Shown here in pieces: positions 31,731-41,943 of a stretch of 64,000 bases of DNA. The position numbers were made by a program, and so were the translations under genes. Every line of letters starts with the position of its first letter. Position 1 is the stretch's first letter. The stretch comes from Ehrlichia sp052043515 (GTDB lineage Bacteria > Pseudomonadota > Alphaproteobacteria > Rickettsiales > Anaplasmataceae): NCBI GenBank assembly GCA_052043515.1, contig JBQEQX010000001.1, positions 248,001 through 312,000 on the forward strand, written 5' to 3'. The notes under the pieces are model-generated. The model ran no database searches and was not told the origin of the DNA. It saw only the letters and a program-made list of their open reading frames with translations.

Positions 31731-32635
31731 TTATAAATCCAGATATTTTTCAACAAAATTTTCGATACCACACTGATTACATGCGGCCACAACAGTATTA
31801 ACCATTAAAAATGCTATAGTCATAGGGCCTACACCACCAGGAACTGGAGTAATAGCAGAAGCAATATCTTTAGTTTCAAAAAAAGTCTACATCACCTACA
31901 AATTTCTTTATTCCATTTTCTTCTATAGAATTAATACCAACATCTATAACAATTGCACCCTGTTTAATCCAAGAAGATTTCACAAAATGAGGTATCCCAA
32001 CAGCAGCAACGAGAATATCAGCTCTAGTACAATAATCTGATAAACCACGTGTAGCTGAATGCACAGTCGTAACTGTGCAATTCTCGCTTAACAACAAACA
32101 AGCCATAGGCTTCCCTACTATATTGGATCTTCCTATCACCACTGCATCACTACCAGATAAATTACTAGTCACAGTTTTAATTAAATAAAGACACCCACGA
32201 GGAGTACAAGGTATTAGACAACCTTTTTTTTGACCAGTAAAGAGTCTACCAACATTTTCATTATGGAACCCATCAACATCTTTTTCTGGATCAATAGTGT
32301 TAATTATCAAATTCTTATCAATATGCTTTGGCACAGGAAGTTGTACTAAAATACCGTGTACATTTTTATCATTATTGAGCTGATGTATTATATCAATCAA
32401 ACTACTTTCAGGTGTTGTACTAGGTAATAACATGGTCTCAGATCTCAACCCCAACATTTCCGCTTTTCTTTGTTTATTGCGTACATATAAATGACTTGCA
32501 GGATCATCTCCAACAAGTACTACTATTAGACATGGCGTTAAATTATGCTGAGCTTTTTAAATCACTGATACATGCAGCAAGCGTATTCATCATATTTTCA
32601 GCAACTGCTTTACCATTTATAATATTCTTTCCCAT
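31731..32635 (-). CDS. folD: Bifunctional methylene-THF dehydrogenase/methenyl-THF cyclohydrolase FolD (frame broken twice in this sequence)
   Basis: Interconverts 5,10-methylene-, methenyl- and 10-formyl-THF, feeding purine and thymidylate synthesis. Repaired length 300 residues. N-terminal piece MGKNIINGKAVAENM, then the catalytic ASHLYVRNKQRKAE with its Lys, HGILVQLPVPKHID, PEKDVDGFH, CTPRGC, VIGRSNIVGKPMACLLL (Rossmann), VIDVGIN, and the ITPVPGGVGPMTIAFLM end. The break near the start is a T5 run at 32554-32558 and the one near the end an A7 run at 31878-31884; each needs one base fewer. It follows tRNA-Val by 47 bases. Confidence 0.9.
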
Positions 32636-33232
32636 TAAAACCTAAGCGCTATCATTATTCCGTTTACAGGTTAGTGTATTTTACAGAAAACTTCAACAAA
32701 CATTAATAATAAATTTTTTACCACCCAAAATAATGAACTCACTTGATAATATATCCTAACTATAAAAAATCACATTTTCTTTGCAATTTTTACACGAGAG
32801 TATCAAATATTATAAACTACAAGAATCACAACACGTTAGCAGTTATATACGTAATTACATCTTTAATTGAATAAAGCCGACTAGACTTTCTACTTGACTA
32901 TTTCCTATTTATCACTAAAGGCACAGGAACATCAATGTAAATTTACATAATCCTTAATAATAAAGTACACACAAGCTTTTTACGTATTTACTATATATTA
33001 ATTCCTATGTAATACATTTTTCAATATTAACAAATATATTGTATTATCATAACTAAACCATTTACACACACAAACCTTATACAAAACTACAAGCCAAAAT
33101 CCACTGTTAGACTTACACATATACAGGCAACTATTCAAAAATATTCTACCTAATAACAAAATTACTCAGACAAGCAATTCAACATGGATACATTTAAAAA
33201 TTAACAGGCCTACTATTGGCTATAAAGACACT
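32636..33232. other. Non-coding gap
   Basis: AT-rich; no open frame, RNA or remnant recognised. Confidence 0.4.
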
Positions 33233-33863
33233 TTATTTTATATAGCAATTAACAAATTCTTCTAATGATATTCTGCGCCTTGTTTTCAATTTTTCGGAAG
33301 TAAAAATACATTTAATCTGATGCACACTTTCTTCAATATCATGATTAACAATAATATAATCATAATTATAACAATGACTAATTTCAAAAGCAGCTTCGCC
33401 CAATCTTTTATTTACCATATCACTTTTTCCACTGCGATTATATAGACGCTTTTTCAATTCCTCCATGGACGGAGGCAGTATAAAAATACTAACAACGTGT
33501 TCTTTCATAATATCAGCCAACTTAAAAGCGCCTTGCCAATCAATACTAAATAACACACTAACACCATCAGCTATATTATCTGTAACAAATTTACGAGGTA
33601 TACCATAATAATTACCAAAAACTTTGGCAAATTCTAACATTTGATTTGTATTACATAGGTGAAAGAATTCCTCTTCAGTTACAAAAAAAATAATCTTTTC
33701 CATCCACTTCTTTATCCCTGGGTTCACGAGTAGTGACAGAAATTGATCTAACAAGCTCATTTTGTAGCTCATCAACCAATAAATGAGATATCGTAGTTTT
33801 ACCACCACCAGAAGGAGAAGATATAACTAACATTATACCCCTGCTTTTTAAATTACCATTCAC
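33233..33863 (-). CDS. gmk: Guanylate kinase (frame broken in this sequence)
   Basis: Phosphorylates GMP to GDP. About 209 residues after taking one base from the A8 run at 33683-33690. P-loop SSPSGGGKTT (15-24), SISVTTREPRDKEVDGKDYFF (GMP-binding Arg/Tyr region), then FGNYYGIPRKFV, VLFSIDWQGAFKL (the usual D-Q-G motif), IFILPPSMEELKKRLYNR (lid) and YDYIIVNHDIEESV. All catalytic parts are present, and Gmk is normally essential, so the break is most likely a sequence error. Confidence 0.93.
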
Positions 33864-34480
33864 TTTACATTTCCTAATATAAACATATTACTAATAATTA
33901 AAATTCTAAACATTAACTTTAATTTAACCTTTTTATATAAGTAATGTGTAACCTTTCATAAATTATGCAACAATAATTTAACAATTTCACATAGAGCATA
34001 CATGTTCTCTCTTCTAACCTCATAGAAAACATTAAACTAACTCTTGATTATTAAGTCATAAAATCAACTTTCATATATAGATAAAAAATCGAGATACATA
34101 CGAGTATATATTACCATAAACCGTTAAATATGTTAGAAAAATTATATTACAGTAATAGCTTTTTAATAGGTTGAGTCTAATTGATATAAATAACAATCTT
34201 AAATGTAAAAGTACTAGGGTATTAATATGAAGCGAACCATAAGACATTACAACATACCATTTAATTATTAGGTCTTTATATAAAAGTAGCATTCATTTTA
34301 ATATTAGAACTTTCTAAGATAAAAAAAGTGTACATCATAATATAACAAATTAATTACAACAATTCCACATGCAGAACCATGAATATTCAACGTATTTTCA
34401 ATCGCATTATACACCATTATATGGATTGCTTCATCTTATAATCTATGATACCTTGATTGATCATATATTACTTATACGTT
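33864..34480. other. Non-coding gap between divergent genes
   Basis: AT-rich, without a supportable gene; a 73-codon minus-strand frame at 34071-34292 is low-complexity and probably chance. Promoters of gmk and ccmC should lie here. Confidence 0.4.
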
Positions 34481-35185
34481 ATGAATAAATTCATTCGTTA
34501 TACTCAACTGGTTTTACCATACATGACAATTCTATTTGCCGTGTTTTTAGTGTGTAGTTTATATATAGTGTTCATCTCATCTCCAGCAGATTATAAGCAA
34601 GGAGAATTTGTTAGAATCATGTACCTACACGTGCCATCTGCGTGGATATCACTTAGCTCATATACATTAATAGCAATTCTTAGCTTTGCAGTACTAATCT
34701 GGAAAAGTACAATTGCTGCAGTCATATCGCGTGCTATTGCTCCACTGGGGCTTGTGTTCACGTCTATATGCTTAATTACTGGCAGTATATGGGGTAAATG
34801 TACTTGGGGAGCATGGTGGGTGTGGGATGCACGTTTAACATCGATGTTAATCTTATTCTTTATTTATTTGGGATACCTGTCTTTATGGAATTTTTTCAGT
34901 AGTGAATCTAGGTCAACAAAAGCTGCTGCAATATTTGCAATATTTAGTGTAATTAATATTCCAATCATAAAGTTTTCTGTCAATATATGGACAACACTAC
35001 ACCAACCTGCAAGTATAATACGCAAGAATGGTATTGCTATTGATATTTCAATGCTTATACCTCTTTTTGTAATGTTTATAACGCTTAGTCTATTATTCTG
35101 CATACTACTAATATTGAGATCACATACACTAATTAACTTGCGAAAAATTAATGCTAGGCTTATTTTGTTAAATAACATTCTTTGA
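34481..35185 (+). CDS. ccmC: Heme exporter/cytochrome c maturation protein CcmC
   Basis: Inner membrane protein that loads heme onto CcmE during cytochrome c maturation. About 234 residues with six membrane helices. The diagnostic tryptophan-rich periplasmic loop WGAWWVWDARLTS is present, flanked by the two conserved heme-ligand histidines in MYLHVPSAW and TTLHQPAS. I start at the internal ATG at 34481 (MNKFIRYTQ); an upstream ATG at 34457 adds eight unlikely residues. The stop TGA at 35183-35185 lies just before ruvA, which has its ribosome site here. Confidence 0.92.
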   Translation: MNKFIRYTQLVLPYMTILFAVFLVCSLYIVFISSPADYKQGEFVRIMYLHVPSAWISLSSYTLIAILSFAVLIWKSTIAAVISRAIAPLGLVFTSICLITGSIWGKCTWGAWWVWDARLTSMLILFFIYLGYLSLWNFFSSESRSTKAAAIFAIFSVINIPIIKFSVNIWTTLHQPASIIRKNGIAIDISMLIPLFVMFITLSLLFCILLILRSHTLINLRKINARLILLNNIL

Positions 35186-35190
35186 GGAAA
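35184..35190 (+). promoter_or_regulatory. Ribosome binding site deciding the ruvA TTG start
   Basis: GAGGAAA lies 4-7 bases before the TTG at 35194, giving the canonical RuvA start MIGTLTG. A TTG at 35182 would overlap the ccmC stop and leave no site. Confidence 0.6.
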
Positions 35191-35193
35191 ATA

Positions 35194-35766
35194 TTGATAG
35201 GTACTCTTACAGGTATTATAGAAGAAGTATATAGTAACTACATTATACTAAATGTAGAGAATGTCGGATATATAGTTTTTGTTTCATATAAAGTTTTGCA
35301 AACTTGTAAAATCGGAAATAACATAAAGCTATATATAGAAACATATGTAAATAGGGATAATTTAACTCAATTATATGGATTTCTAGATAAGCAAGAACAA
35401 AATTACATGAAAATGCTAGTAACAATAAACGGTATTAACTATAAAACTGCAATGTCAATATTAAGTAAATTATCGCCTGAACAAATTTTTTCTGCTGTAG
35501 TAAGTAATAATAAATCTGCATTCAGAGGAAACGGAATAGGAGAAAAACTTGCAGGGCGTATTACTAGTGAACTACAGTATAAAATTAGCAAGATGTCAAT
35601 AGGAGAAACCTTTTCAGTAGAAGAAGATGACTCATTAGCTGCATTAATAAGTTTAGGGTATGAAAAATTAAAAGCTTTCAATGTAATACAAGATATAAAA
35701 TCTGATTTTCCCAATGCCAATACACAAGAAATTATAAGAAAAGCATTGCAGAAACTTTCTAAATAA
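35194..35766 (+). CDS. ruvA: Holliday junction branch migration protein RuvA
   Basis: Binds four-way junctions as a tetramer and loads RuvB. About 190 residues. N-terminal OB fold MIGTLTGIIEEVYSNYIILNVENVGYIVF, helix-hairpin-helix region (MLVTINGINYKTAMSILSKLSPEQI and GIGEKLAGRITSEL), and C-terminal RuvB-binding domain (DDSLAALISLGYEKLKAFNVI). Start is a TTG with GAGGAAA upstream. The gene follows ccmC by eight bases, so the two are probably co-transcribed. ruvB comes 790 bases later rather than directly. Confidence 0.93.
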   Translation: MIGTLTGIIEEVYSNYIILNVENVGYIVFVSYKVLQTCKIGNNIKLYIETYVNRDNLTQLYGFLDKQEQNYMKMLVTINGINYKTAMSILSKLSPEQIFSAVVSNNKSAFRGNGIGEKLAGRITSELQYKISKMSIGETFSVEEDDSLAALISLGYEKLKAFNVIQDIKSDFPNANTQEIIRKALQKLSK

Positions 35767-36556
35767 TTTCAATTAAGCTAATAAAACCTGAGATCAGGAC
35801 TCAATGCCTTCAAATAACTAATGCATCAAGAAGTTATTAGAAATATTAAACCTTAACTCACTAAACAACATAAGTTTTCAATCTATTTTAAAAAACATAC
35901 AAATGCCAATAATTACCTAAACTTTTATGATAAAGACGTCTGAAACTGCCATATTTTTGTGTTTATATTCTGTATTACTTTATTCTTTATACGGAAATAA
36001 AAGTTTTTAACAAAACTTTTTTTGTTTTAATCTTATGAAAAAAGACAAAAATACACATACTTCCCAAGGTTAAGTACAAAAAATACCACAATGTTACTTA
36101 GAACACATACATTATTGTGTTAATACATTTACATATTTTAACCTTTTTCTATAATTCCAAAGTAAATAGATAATGTATTGAAAAAACTACATTTTCACAA
36201 TTTTAATTATGCATAAAAAACTAAGCCCACCATCTTCTATGCGTTCATTTTCTACCTCAGACAAAATTATAAGTAAAAGTTTAATAGACTTAGAAAAACC
36301 TTGTCCTAACTGCTAACTTATATTTTAGTGACAAAACAAAAAACATCACCGCCCTACCTCAAGACTATGACTTATTGAATAAACACAAAATGTATTAAAA
36401 AACTCTTAGAACAGTATTAAATTTTACTGTAAAATACAGTGATGTTTTTTTAGAGATATAAAAAGTATAAATTCAACATGTACACATAATGGTGTACCAT
36501 CTTTTATATTTGCAGAATATAAGAAGTGACATATAAAAATACAACAAGAGCATTTT
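35767..36556. other. Non-coding gap between ruvA and ruvB
   Basis: 790 bases, AT-rich, no frame or RNA seen. Unusual only in that ruvA and ruvB are normally adjacent. Confidence 0.45.
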
Positions 36557-37552
36557 ATGAAAAACATACTACAAAGTACTGAGTGTTTAGAAGATCAACA
36601 AAATATTTCAATGAGACCTAATTCTTTAAATGAATTTATAGGACAAAGCAGCGTAGTTGAGAACCTAAAGATTTTCATAAATGCAGCTTATACACGTAAA
36701 GAACCAATGGATCATGTTTTACTATACGGCCCTCCAGGTCTTGGAAAAACAACATTAGCACACATAATAGCAAAAGAATTAAAAGTAAATTTTCGATCAA
36801 CGGCAGGACCACTAATAAGCAAGGCAGGAGATTTGGCTGCAATACTTACCAACCTGCAATCCAAAGATATACTGTTTATAGACGAAATACATCGTTTAAA
36901 TCGCAATATAGAAGAAATATTATATTCTGCAATGGAAGACTTTTGTCTAGATATCGTGGTGGGAGAAGGATGTGGAGCACGAACTTTAAGAGTAGACCTG
37001 CCTCCATTTACATTAATTGGAGCTACAACAAGAATTGGCTTATTATCAAACCCACTAAGAGACCGTTTCGGTATACCAATACATTTAGAATTTTATTCAA
37101 CAGAAGAACTAACAAAAGTGATACAACGCGCTGCAAAAGTTATTAAAACCAATATTTCAAATAGTGGAGCACAAGAAATATCTTTTAGATCTCGTGGTAC
37201 ACCAAGAATTGCACTGAGATTATTGAGAAGGATACGAGATTTTATAGAAGTGACAGAACAAGAAATTATAACAGACATATTTGCTGATCAAGTGCTATTA
37301 CGTTTAGGTATTGACAAACTAGGGTTAGATAAGCAAGACATTCAATACCTTAAATTTATATATGATTCTAATAATCCAACTGGAATAGACACTATATCTT
37401 ATGCATTATCGGAAGACACAGGAAATATAGAAGAAACCATAGAACCATATCTCATTAAAATAAACTTTGTACAACGCACGCCACGTGGCAGAGTAATTAC
37501 TCAAAAGGCAATATCTTACCTTACAGAACAAGCACACATTAGGATTAACTAA
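36557..37552 (+). CDS. ruvB: Holliday junction branch migration helicase RuvB
   Basis: Hexameric AAA+ motor of branch migration. 331 residues, intact. N-terminal RPNSLNEFIGQ, Walker A GPPGLGKTT (58-66), Walker B ILFIDEIHRLNR, sensor 1 LIGATTR, arginine finger in LRDRFGIP, sensor 2 RSRGTPRIALRLLRRIRD, and the winged-helix end (LGLDKQDIQYL, EPYLIKINFVQRTPRGRVIT). Same strand as ruvA. Confidence 0.96.
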   Translation: MKNILQSTECLEDQQNISMRPNSLNEFIGQSSVVENLKIFINAAYTRKEPMDHVLLYGPPGLGKTTLAHIIAKELKVNFRSTAGPLISKAGDLAAILTNLQSKDILFIDEIHRLNRNIEEILYSAMEDFCLDIVVGEGCGARTLRVDLPPFTLIGATTRIGLLSNPLRDRFGIPIHLEFYSTEELTKVIQRAAKVIKTNISNSGAQEISFRSRGTPRIALRLLRRIRDFIEVTEQEIITDIFADQVLLRLGIDKLGLDKQDIQYLKFIYDSNNPTGIDTISYALSEDTGNIEETIEPYLIKINFVQRTPRGRVITQKAISYLTEQAHIRIN

Positions 37553-38171
37553 TTAATAATGGCTTTTGAAGCGTGCACACTTAAATAAAGATTTAATTAT
37601 CAATTCAATTATAAATCCACATTCACATTTATCCACTATATTAAAGAAGTCACATGATAATCAACGGGTTTACTATTTATATATCTAATTACACAAGATA
37701 TATTCATTAACCTGAAAACAGCTAAAACGTAAATATACTTTCATCCACCTACTTCTACCAAACTATGCATTTATTTATCAATAGAAAACTTTGACACGAT
37801 CACAAAAATCAGTATCAGAAATAGATAAATGTAAAAACTAATTTTTACTAATCAATACAATAGAACAGTACACAAATGTATATGTTAACACACTCGATAA
37901 GTGTCAGATTAAAACGTCTGATTACTTCCAACTAATAAACTTAATATGCTGCTCTAAAAAATTAAAATTTGCTATTGTGAAAAAAATCATCAATAATATC
38001 GAGACTCAGATGAAAACATTTTCTTAGTTCAATAATTAGGCGAGCAGCACAGAGAAGCTACACTTATAATTCCGCCACGGATTAGACCATATCTAACAGG
38101 AATTCGCCATGTTGATTTAAAACAACAGACACCTAATCTCTAGTTATCATCAACAATTCGTCACATAAATA
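37553..38171. other. Gap between ruvB and the MFS gene
   Basis: AT-rich except for a coding-like patch at about 38036-38143 (separate entry). Confidence 0.4.
38036..38143 (+). other. Coding-like fragment, possible transposase remnant
   Basis: A 35-codon open stretch, richer in GC than its surroundings, reads GEQHREATLIIPPRIRPY and onward. The A-x-x-IIPPR piece resembles the conserved AxxIPPRKNA segment of IS5/IS4-type transposases. No inverted repeats or other transposase parts are seen, so this is at best a scrap. Confidence 0.25.
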
Positions 38172-39384
38172 TTATATTTCAACGGATTCAACTTTATTAT
38201 TTTTATCTGTCACCCTCAAAGCAATATATATAATAATACAAATTACAGAGCAAACTATTGGAAAAAGTATCACAGGAATGAGAGTACCGTTATAAAAACA
38301 TCCTAAAATATAAATACCAAATGCACCAAAAATTGTTTGTAAAAACAAAATAAGTGCAGAACCTACACCTGACTCTTTAACTTCAGAAAAAGCAGCAGTC
38401 ATATTATTTCCAAGAATAAAAGCAATGCCCATACCAGATGGAAGCCACATAATTTCTGCTAACAAAGGAGTAATTTCAACTATATAATAAAGTACAAGAA
38501 CGCTCAAATCAGACAAAGTAGTTAAAATTAACCCTATAATCAGCATATTATTTATACCTAATCTTTCAACAAACTTCTGATTAATAACAGCACCCACAAT
38601 GTATGCTCCTACATTAATGGCTACAAAATAACCATAATAACCAATAGGTACACCCATATCTTTTACAAAAATAAATGGAAGATTAGCTATGCATGACCAA
38701 ATCCACATAATGGTAAGACTTTGAATTAAAGCAAAACCACAAAATCTGGCATTTAAAACAAGAACCTTATATTTCCTTACAATTAATAAAAAAAGATATA
38801 TCGCTAGTGACATCTTTAACAACCATGGTCTCCTTTAAAAAAAGAATTAAACATACTAGAACCACTATAGCTATTACAGATATCGCAATAAATAACATAT
38901 TCCAATCATATCCTTGCGCTATAATAGTACTGCCTAAAATTGGCGCTAGTACAGGAACAAAAGCAACTGCCATGTTCACTATAGAAATATTTTTAGCACA
39001 TTCATTTCCCGAATACATGTCTTTGATAATAGCATATCCAACAACCCCAGAAACTCCTGCACCAAAACCCTGAATAAAACGCATGACAATCAACATAATA
39101 ATATTATTAACAAAACAACATATTATACTTGCTACCATAAATATCCACACGCCTAACAACATAATAGGTCTACGTCCATAGTGATCAGATAATGGGCCGT
39201 ATAATAATCCAGAAATAGATAGCCCAGCTAAATTCAGACTAATTGTTAACTGAGCAACAGTATGATCTACGCCAAAAAACTCACTAATTTTTGGTAACCC
39301 TGGTAAATATATATCCGAAGATATATCACACATTATAATTACTGCAATAATGAGAATTAAAATATTTTTCTTCAAAATTTGCAT
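38172..39384 (-). CDS. Bcr/CflA-family MFS drug efflux transporter (frame broken in this sequence)
   Basis: About 403 residues and 12 membrane helices after taking one base from the A7 run at 38788-38794. The first helix carries SSDIYLPGLPKI, typical of Bcr/CflA proton-driven exporters; the loop 2-3 MFS motif is GPLSDHYGRRPIMLLG and helix 5 has PVLAPILGSTII (antiporter motif C-like). The second half begins VRKYKVLVLNARFCGFALIQS. The substrate is unknown. It is alone; convergent with ruvB and on the same strand as thyX. Confidence 0.82.
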
Positions 39385-39709
39385 AAACTAAAATTAAATC
39401 CTTAACTGATAAATACATTTTTAATATAACACTCTATTTAAAATTATAGTAGTTAATAATATCAAATTTTTAAAATCGATATTCTAATCTTAATTAAAAT
39501 CTTTAAAATTTACACAGACAAAAATATTTTTTTAACATGCTACAATGTTCCATTAGAATCACACAAATCGTGTTCGATTAATCATAAAAACCCTTAATGT
39601 ATAGAACAATACACTATTCAAGTAAAACAAGATTTAAAGCACAGGTAACAAACACCCTACCTCAGAATTAAATATTATTAACTATGCAGAAAAACACCGC
39701 ATAACCTCT
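39385..39709. other. Non-coding gap
   Basis: AT-rich; no frame, RNA or repeat seen. Confidence 0.4.
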
Positions 39710-40564
39710 TTATTTAGGCCTTAAAATGGACATTAACTCTCTCCATTCTCTTTTTCCAATGCCAGTATTTTCCCTAACTACTTCTTCCCCAGCAATTAAT
39801 TTCTTAACAACATCCAACGCACTTTTGGAAAAATTTTGTGATTCTAAACAATATTCTGTAAAAGCTGCATAGGTTAATGGAACCCACACTTTCACAATAT
39901 CTAATATAGTTTTTGCATATGCTCTAATTTCATATTGAGCATTGGTTTCAGACCTCAGTTTTAAAAAGTGCAATAAATTATGTAAATCTATTTTCCAATA
40001 CCACTCAGTATAATAGTTTAGGGTAAGGTTGACACGTGATATTTCTCTTGACACACCTTTCTCTAAGAATTTGTTATAAGTTTCGTATACCATGTTAGAG
40101 TCGTTTGTTAATAGATTAGCCACGTACCGAGCATCCTCATCGGATAAGCTTACTCCTCTGCCTTGTGCGTTATCTTCAGACTGTTTCGCTATTTGATCAC
40201 ACTCTGGAACGTAGAACTCGTGATCCAATACAGAATATCTGGCAGAATATTCATTTACGTTCGCAGTACGATGACGTACCCACTGTCTTGCAACAAATAT
40301 AGGTAGCTTAATATGAAATTTAATCTCACACATTTCAAACGGAGTAGTATGTGAATGACGCATCAAATAATTAATCAATGCAGCATCCTGACTGACACTC
40401 TTAGTACCTCTTCCATATGATATTCTAGCAGCTTGAACTATAGATTCATCAGAACCCATATAATCAACTAATCTAACAAAACCTTTATCTAATACCTTAT
40501 ATTCTTTATAAAGAATACCTTCTAACTCAGGAACAACTATACGTTTTGTAGTTTCCAATTCCAT
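39710..40564 (-). CDS. thyX: Flavin-dependent thymidylate synthase ThyX
   Basis: Makes dTMP from dUMP using methylene-THF, FAD and NAD(P)H, freeing the cell from the need for dihydrofolate reductase in this step. 284 residues, intact. The ThyX signature RHRTANVNEYSARYS is at about 97-111, preceded by HTTPFEMCEIKFHIKLPIFVARQW. LLHFLKLRSETNAQYEIR carries the dUMP-binding arginine. Its methylene-THF comes from GlyA and FolD, both in this window. Stand-alone gene. Confidence 0.96.
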   Translation of the reverse strand: MELETTKRIVVPELEGILYKEYKVLDKGFVRLVDYMGSDESIVQAARISYGRGTKSVSQDAALINYLMRHSHTTPFEMCEIKFHIKLPIFVARQWVRHRTANVNEYSARYSVLDHEFYVPECDQIAKQSEDNAQGRGVSLSDEDARYVANLLTNDSNMVYETYNKFLEKGVSREISRVNLTLNYYTEWYWKIDLHNLLHFLKLRSETNAQYEIRAYAKTILDIVKVWVPLTYAAFTEYCLESQNFSKSALDVVKKLIAGEEVVRENTGIGKREWRELMSILRPK

Positions 40565-41130
40565 AACTATCCCATATCTTGATTATCTACATTTATACTA
40601 ACAATTCCATACTTAGATCAAGTTTTTAAACTACCATCAACTATTTACATCATTTGCAAGCAAAAACATATATAATAATTTCACACACAAAAATACTTAA
40701 ATGAACTCAATAATCAGTAACCACTGCGCACTTCACATTCCTAGTGTATAACTCAGTGGAAAACAACAATATTCACTATCGACAAAACTTACACTACACG
40801 ACAAGTTGCGAATTCGCAACATTTAATAACAAAAAACTTATCTCTCTATATTTTTCATACAAAGATCATAAGACTCATGTCATTGGAACAAACAAATCCT
40901 CCAAAATTTAGATAACGTATAGATATCAGTTTTATAAGATAAAAAAAACGCAGACCTTCGAGATCTTACAACCATTAAAATTAATAGTCTTTTATTTTTT
41001 CTACAATTTAATCAGATATACTTGAGAATAAGTCTTATATATATAACATGGCACTGGGAAATGCCCTAAGTTTCAGCACAACACCAGAAGAACACCACTG
41101 CTACCCAAAGAAACCCCCAAAAATCCTATG
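40565..41130. other. Non-coding gap upstream of thyX
   Basis: AT-rich. Holds a perfect 16-base palindrome (separate entry). A somewhat GC-rich patch at about 41045-41110 follows sdhB without an open frame. Confidence 0.4.
40805..40820. promoter_or_regulatory. Perfect 16-base palindrome GTTGCGAATTCGCAAC
   Basis: A GC-bearing perfect dyad in very AT-rich DNA, 241 bases upstream of the thyX start and 311 bases past the sdhB stop. It could be an operator or a hairpin; no following T-run supports a terminator. Confidence 0.35.
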
Positions 41131-41907
41131 CTATCTTTTCACCATCATTTGTTTAATGTGCGCAATTGCTTTTGCTGGATTCAAACCCTTAGGACAAGTA
41201 TTAGTACAGTTCATAATAGTGTGACAACGATACAATTTAAACGCATCATTAAGCATGTCTAACCTATTACCTGACACCTCATCTCTACTATCAATAAGCC
41301 ATCTATAAACCTGTAATAAGGCAGCTGGCCCCAAATATTTATCTGGATTCCACCAATAACTAGGACAACTGGTACTACAACATGCACACAATATACAGTC
41401 ATATATTCCATCCAACTTACTTCTATCTTCTACTGTTTGTAATCTTTCTTTATTATGATGAGGCTCTTCAGCTTGTAGCCATGGAGTAATAGACTCATAT
41501 TGCTTATAGAAATTGCTTAAATCTGGCACCAAATCTTTTATAACACTCATATGCGGTAAAGGATAAATATTCACATCTGATTTAATATCCGATATTGCTT
41601 TTGTGCAAGCTAAGGTATTTGTGCCATCAATATTCATTGCACAAGAACCACATATGCCTTCACGACACGATCTCCTAAATGTTAGTGTAGAATCAATTTC
41701 ATTTTTAATCTTTATTAAAGCATCAAGCACCATTTGTCCGCATTCATCAAGGTCTATAAAAAATTTATCAATTCTTGGATTTTCATCATCATCTGGAGAC
41801 CACCTATATATTTTAAAACACTTTACATTTTTTGCACACTTAGGAGCAGAGTAGACCCTACCATTTTTATTAATCTTAGAATTTTTAGGTAAAAAAAACT
41901 GAACCAT
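41131..41907 (-). CDS. sdhB: Succinate dehydrogenase iron-sulfur subunit
   Basis: Electron-carrying subunit of complex II. 258 residues, intact. The 2Fe-2S ligands are C81, C86, C89 and C101 (CREGICGSC, then C); the [4Fe-4S] and [3Fe-4S] clusters are held by CILCACCSTSCPSYWW and CHTIMNCTNTCPKGLNP. Lies 36 bases downstream of sdhA in one operon. The sdhC/sdhD anchors are not next to them in this window. Confidence 0.96.
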   Translation of the reverse strand: MVQFFLPKNSKINKNGRVYSAPKCAKNVKCFKIYRWSPDDDENPRIDKFFIDLDECGQMVLDALIKIKNEIDSTLTFRRSCREGICGSCAMNIDGTNTLACTKAISDIKSDVNIYPLPHMSVIKDLVPDLSNFYKQYESITPWLQAEEPHHNKERLQTVEDRSKLDGIYDCILCACCSTSCPSYWWNPDKYLGPAALLQVYRWLIDSRDEVSGNRLDMLNDAFKLYRCHTIMNCTNTCPKGLNPAKAIAHIKQMMVKR

Positions 41908-41943
41908 ACTAAACCCTTTTAAGTAATCCTTCCAGAAACATTA

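Noticed and set aside
34071..34292. 73-codon minus-strand frame upstream of gmk
   Set aside because: Low-complexity Leu/Ile/Tyr-rich peptide without a ribosome site; probably chance.
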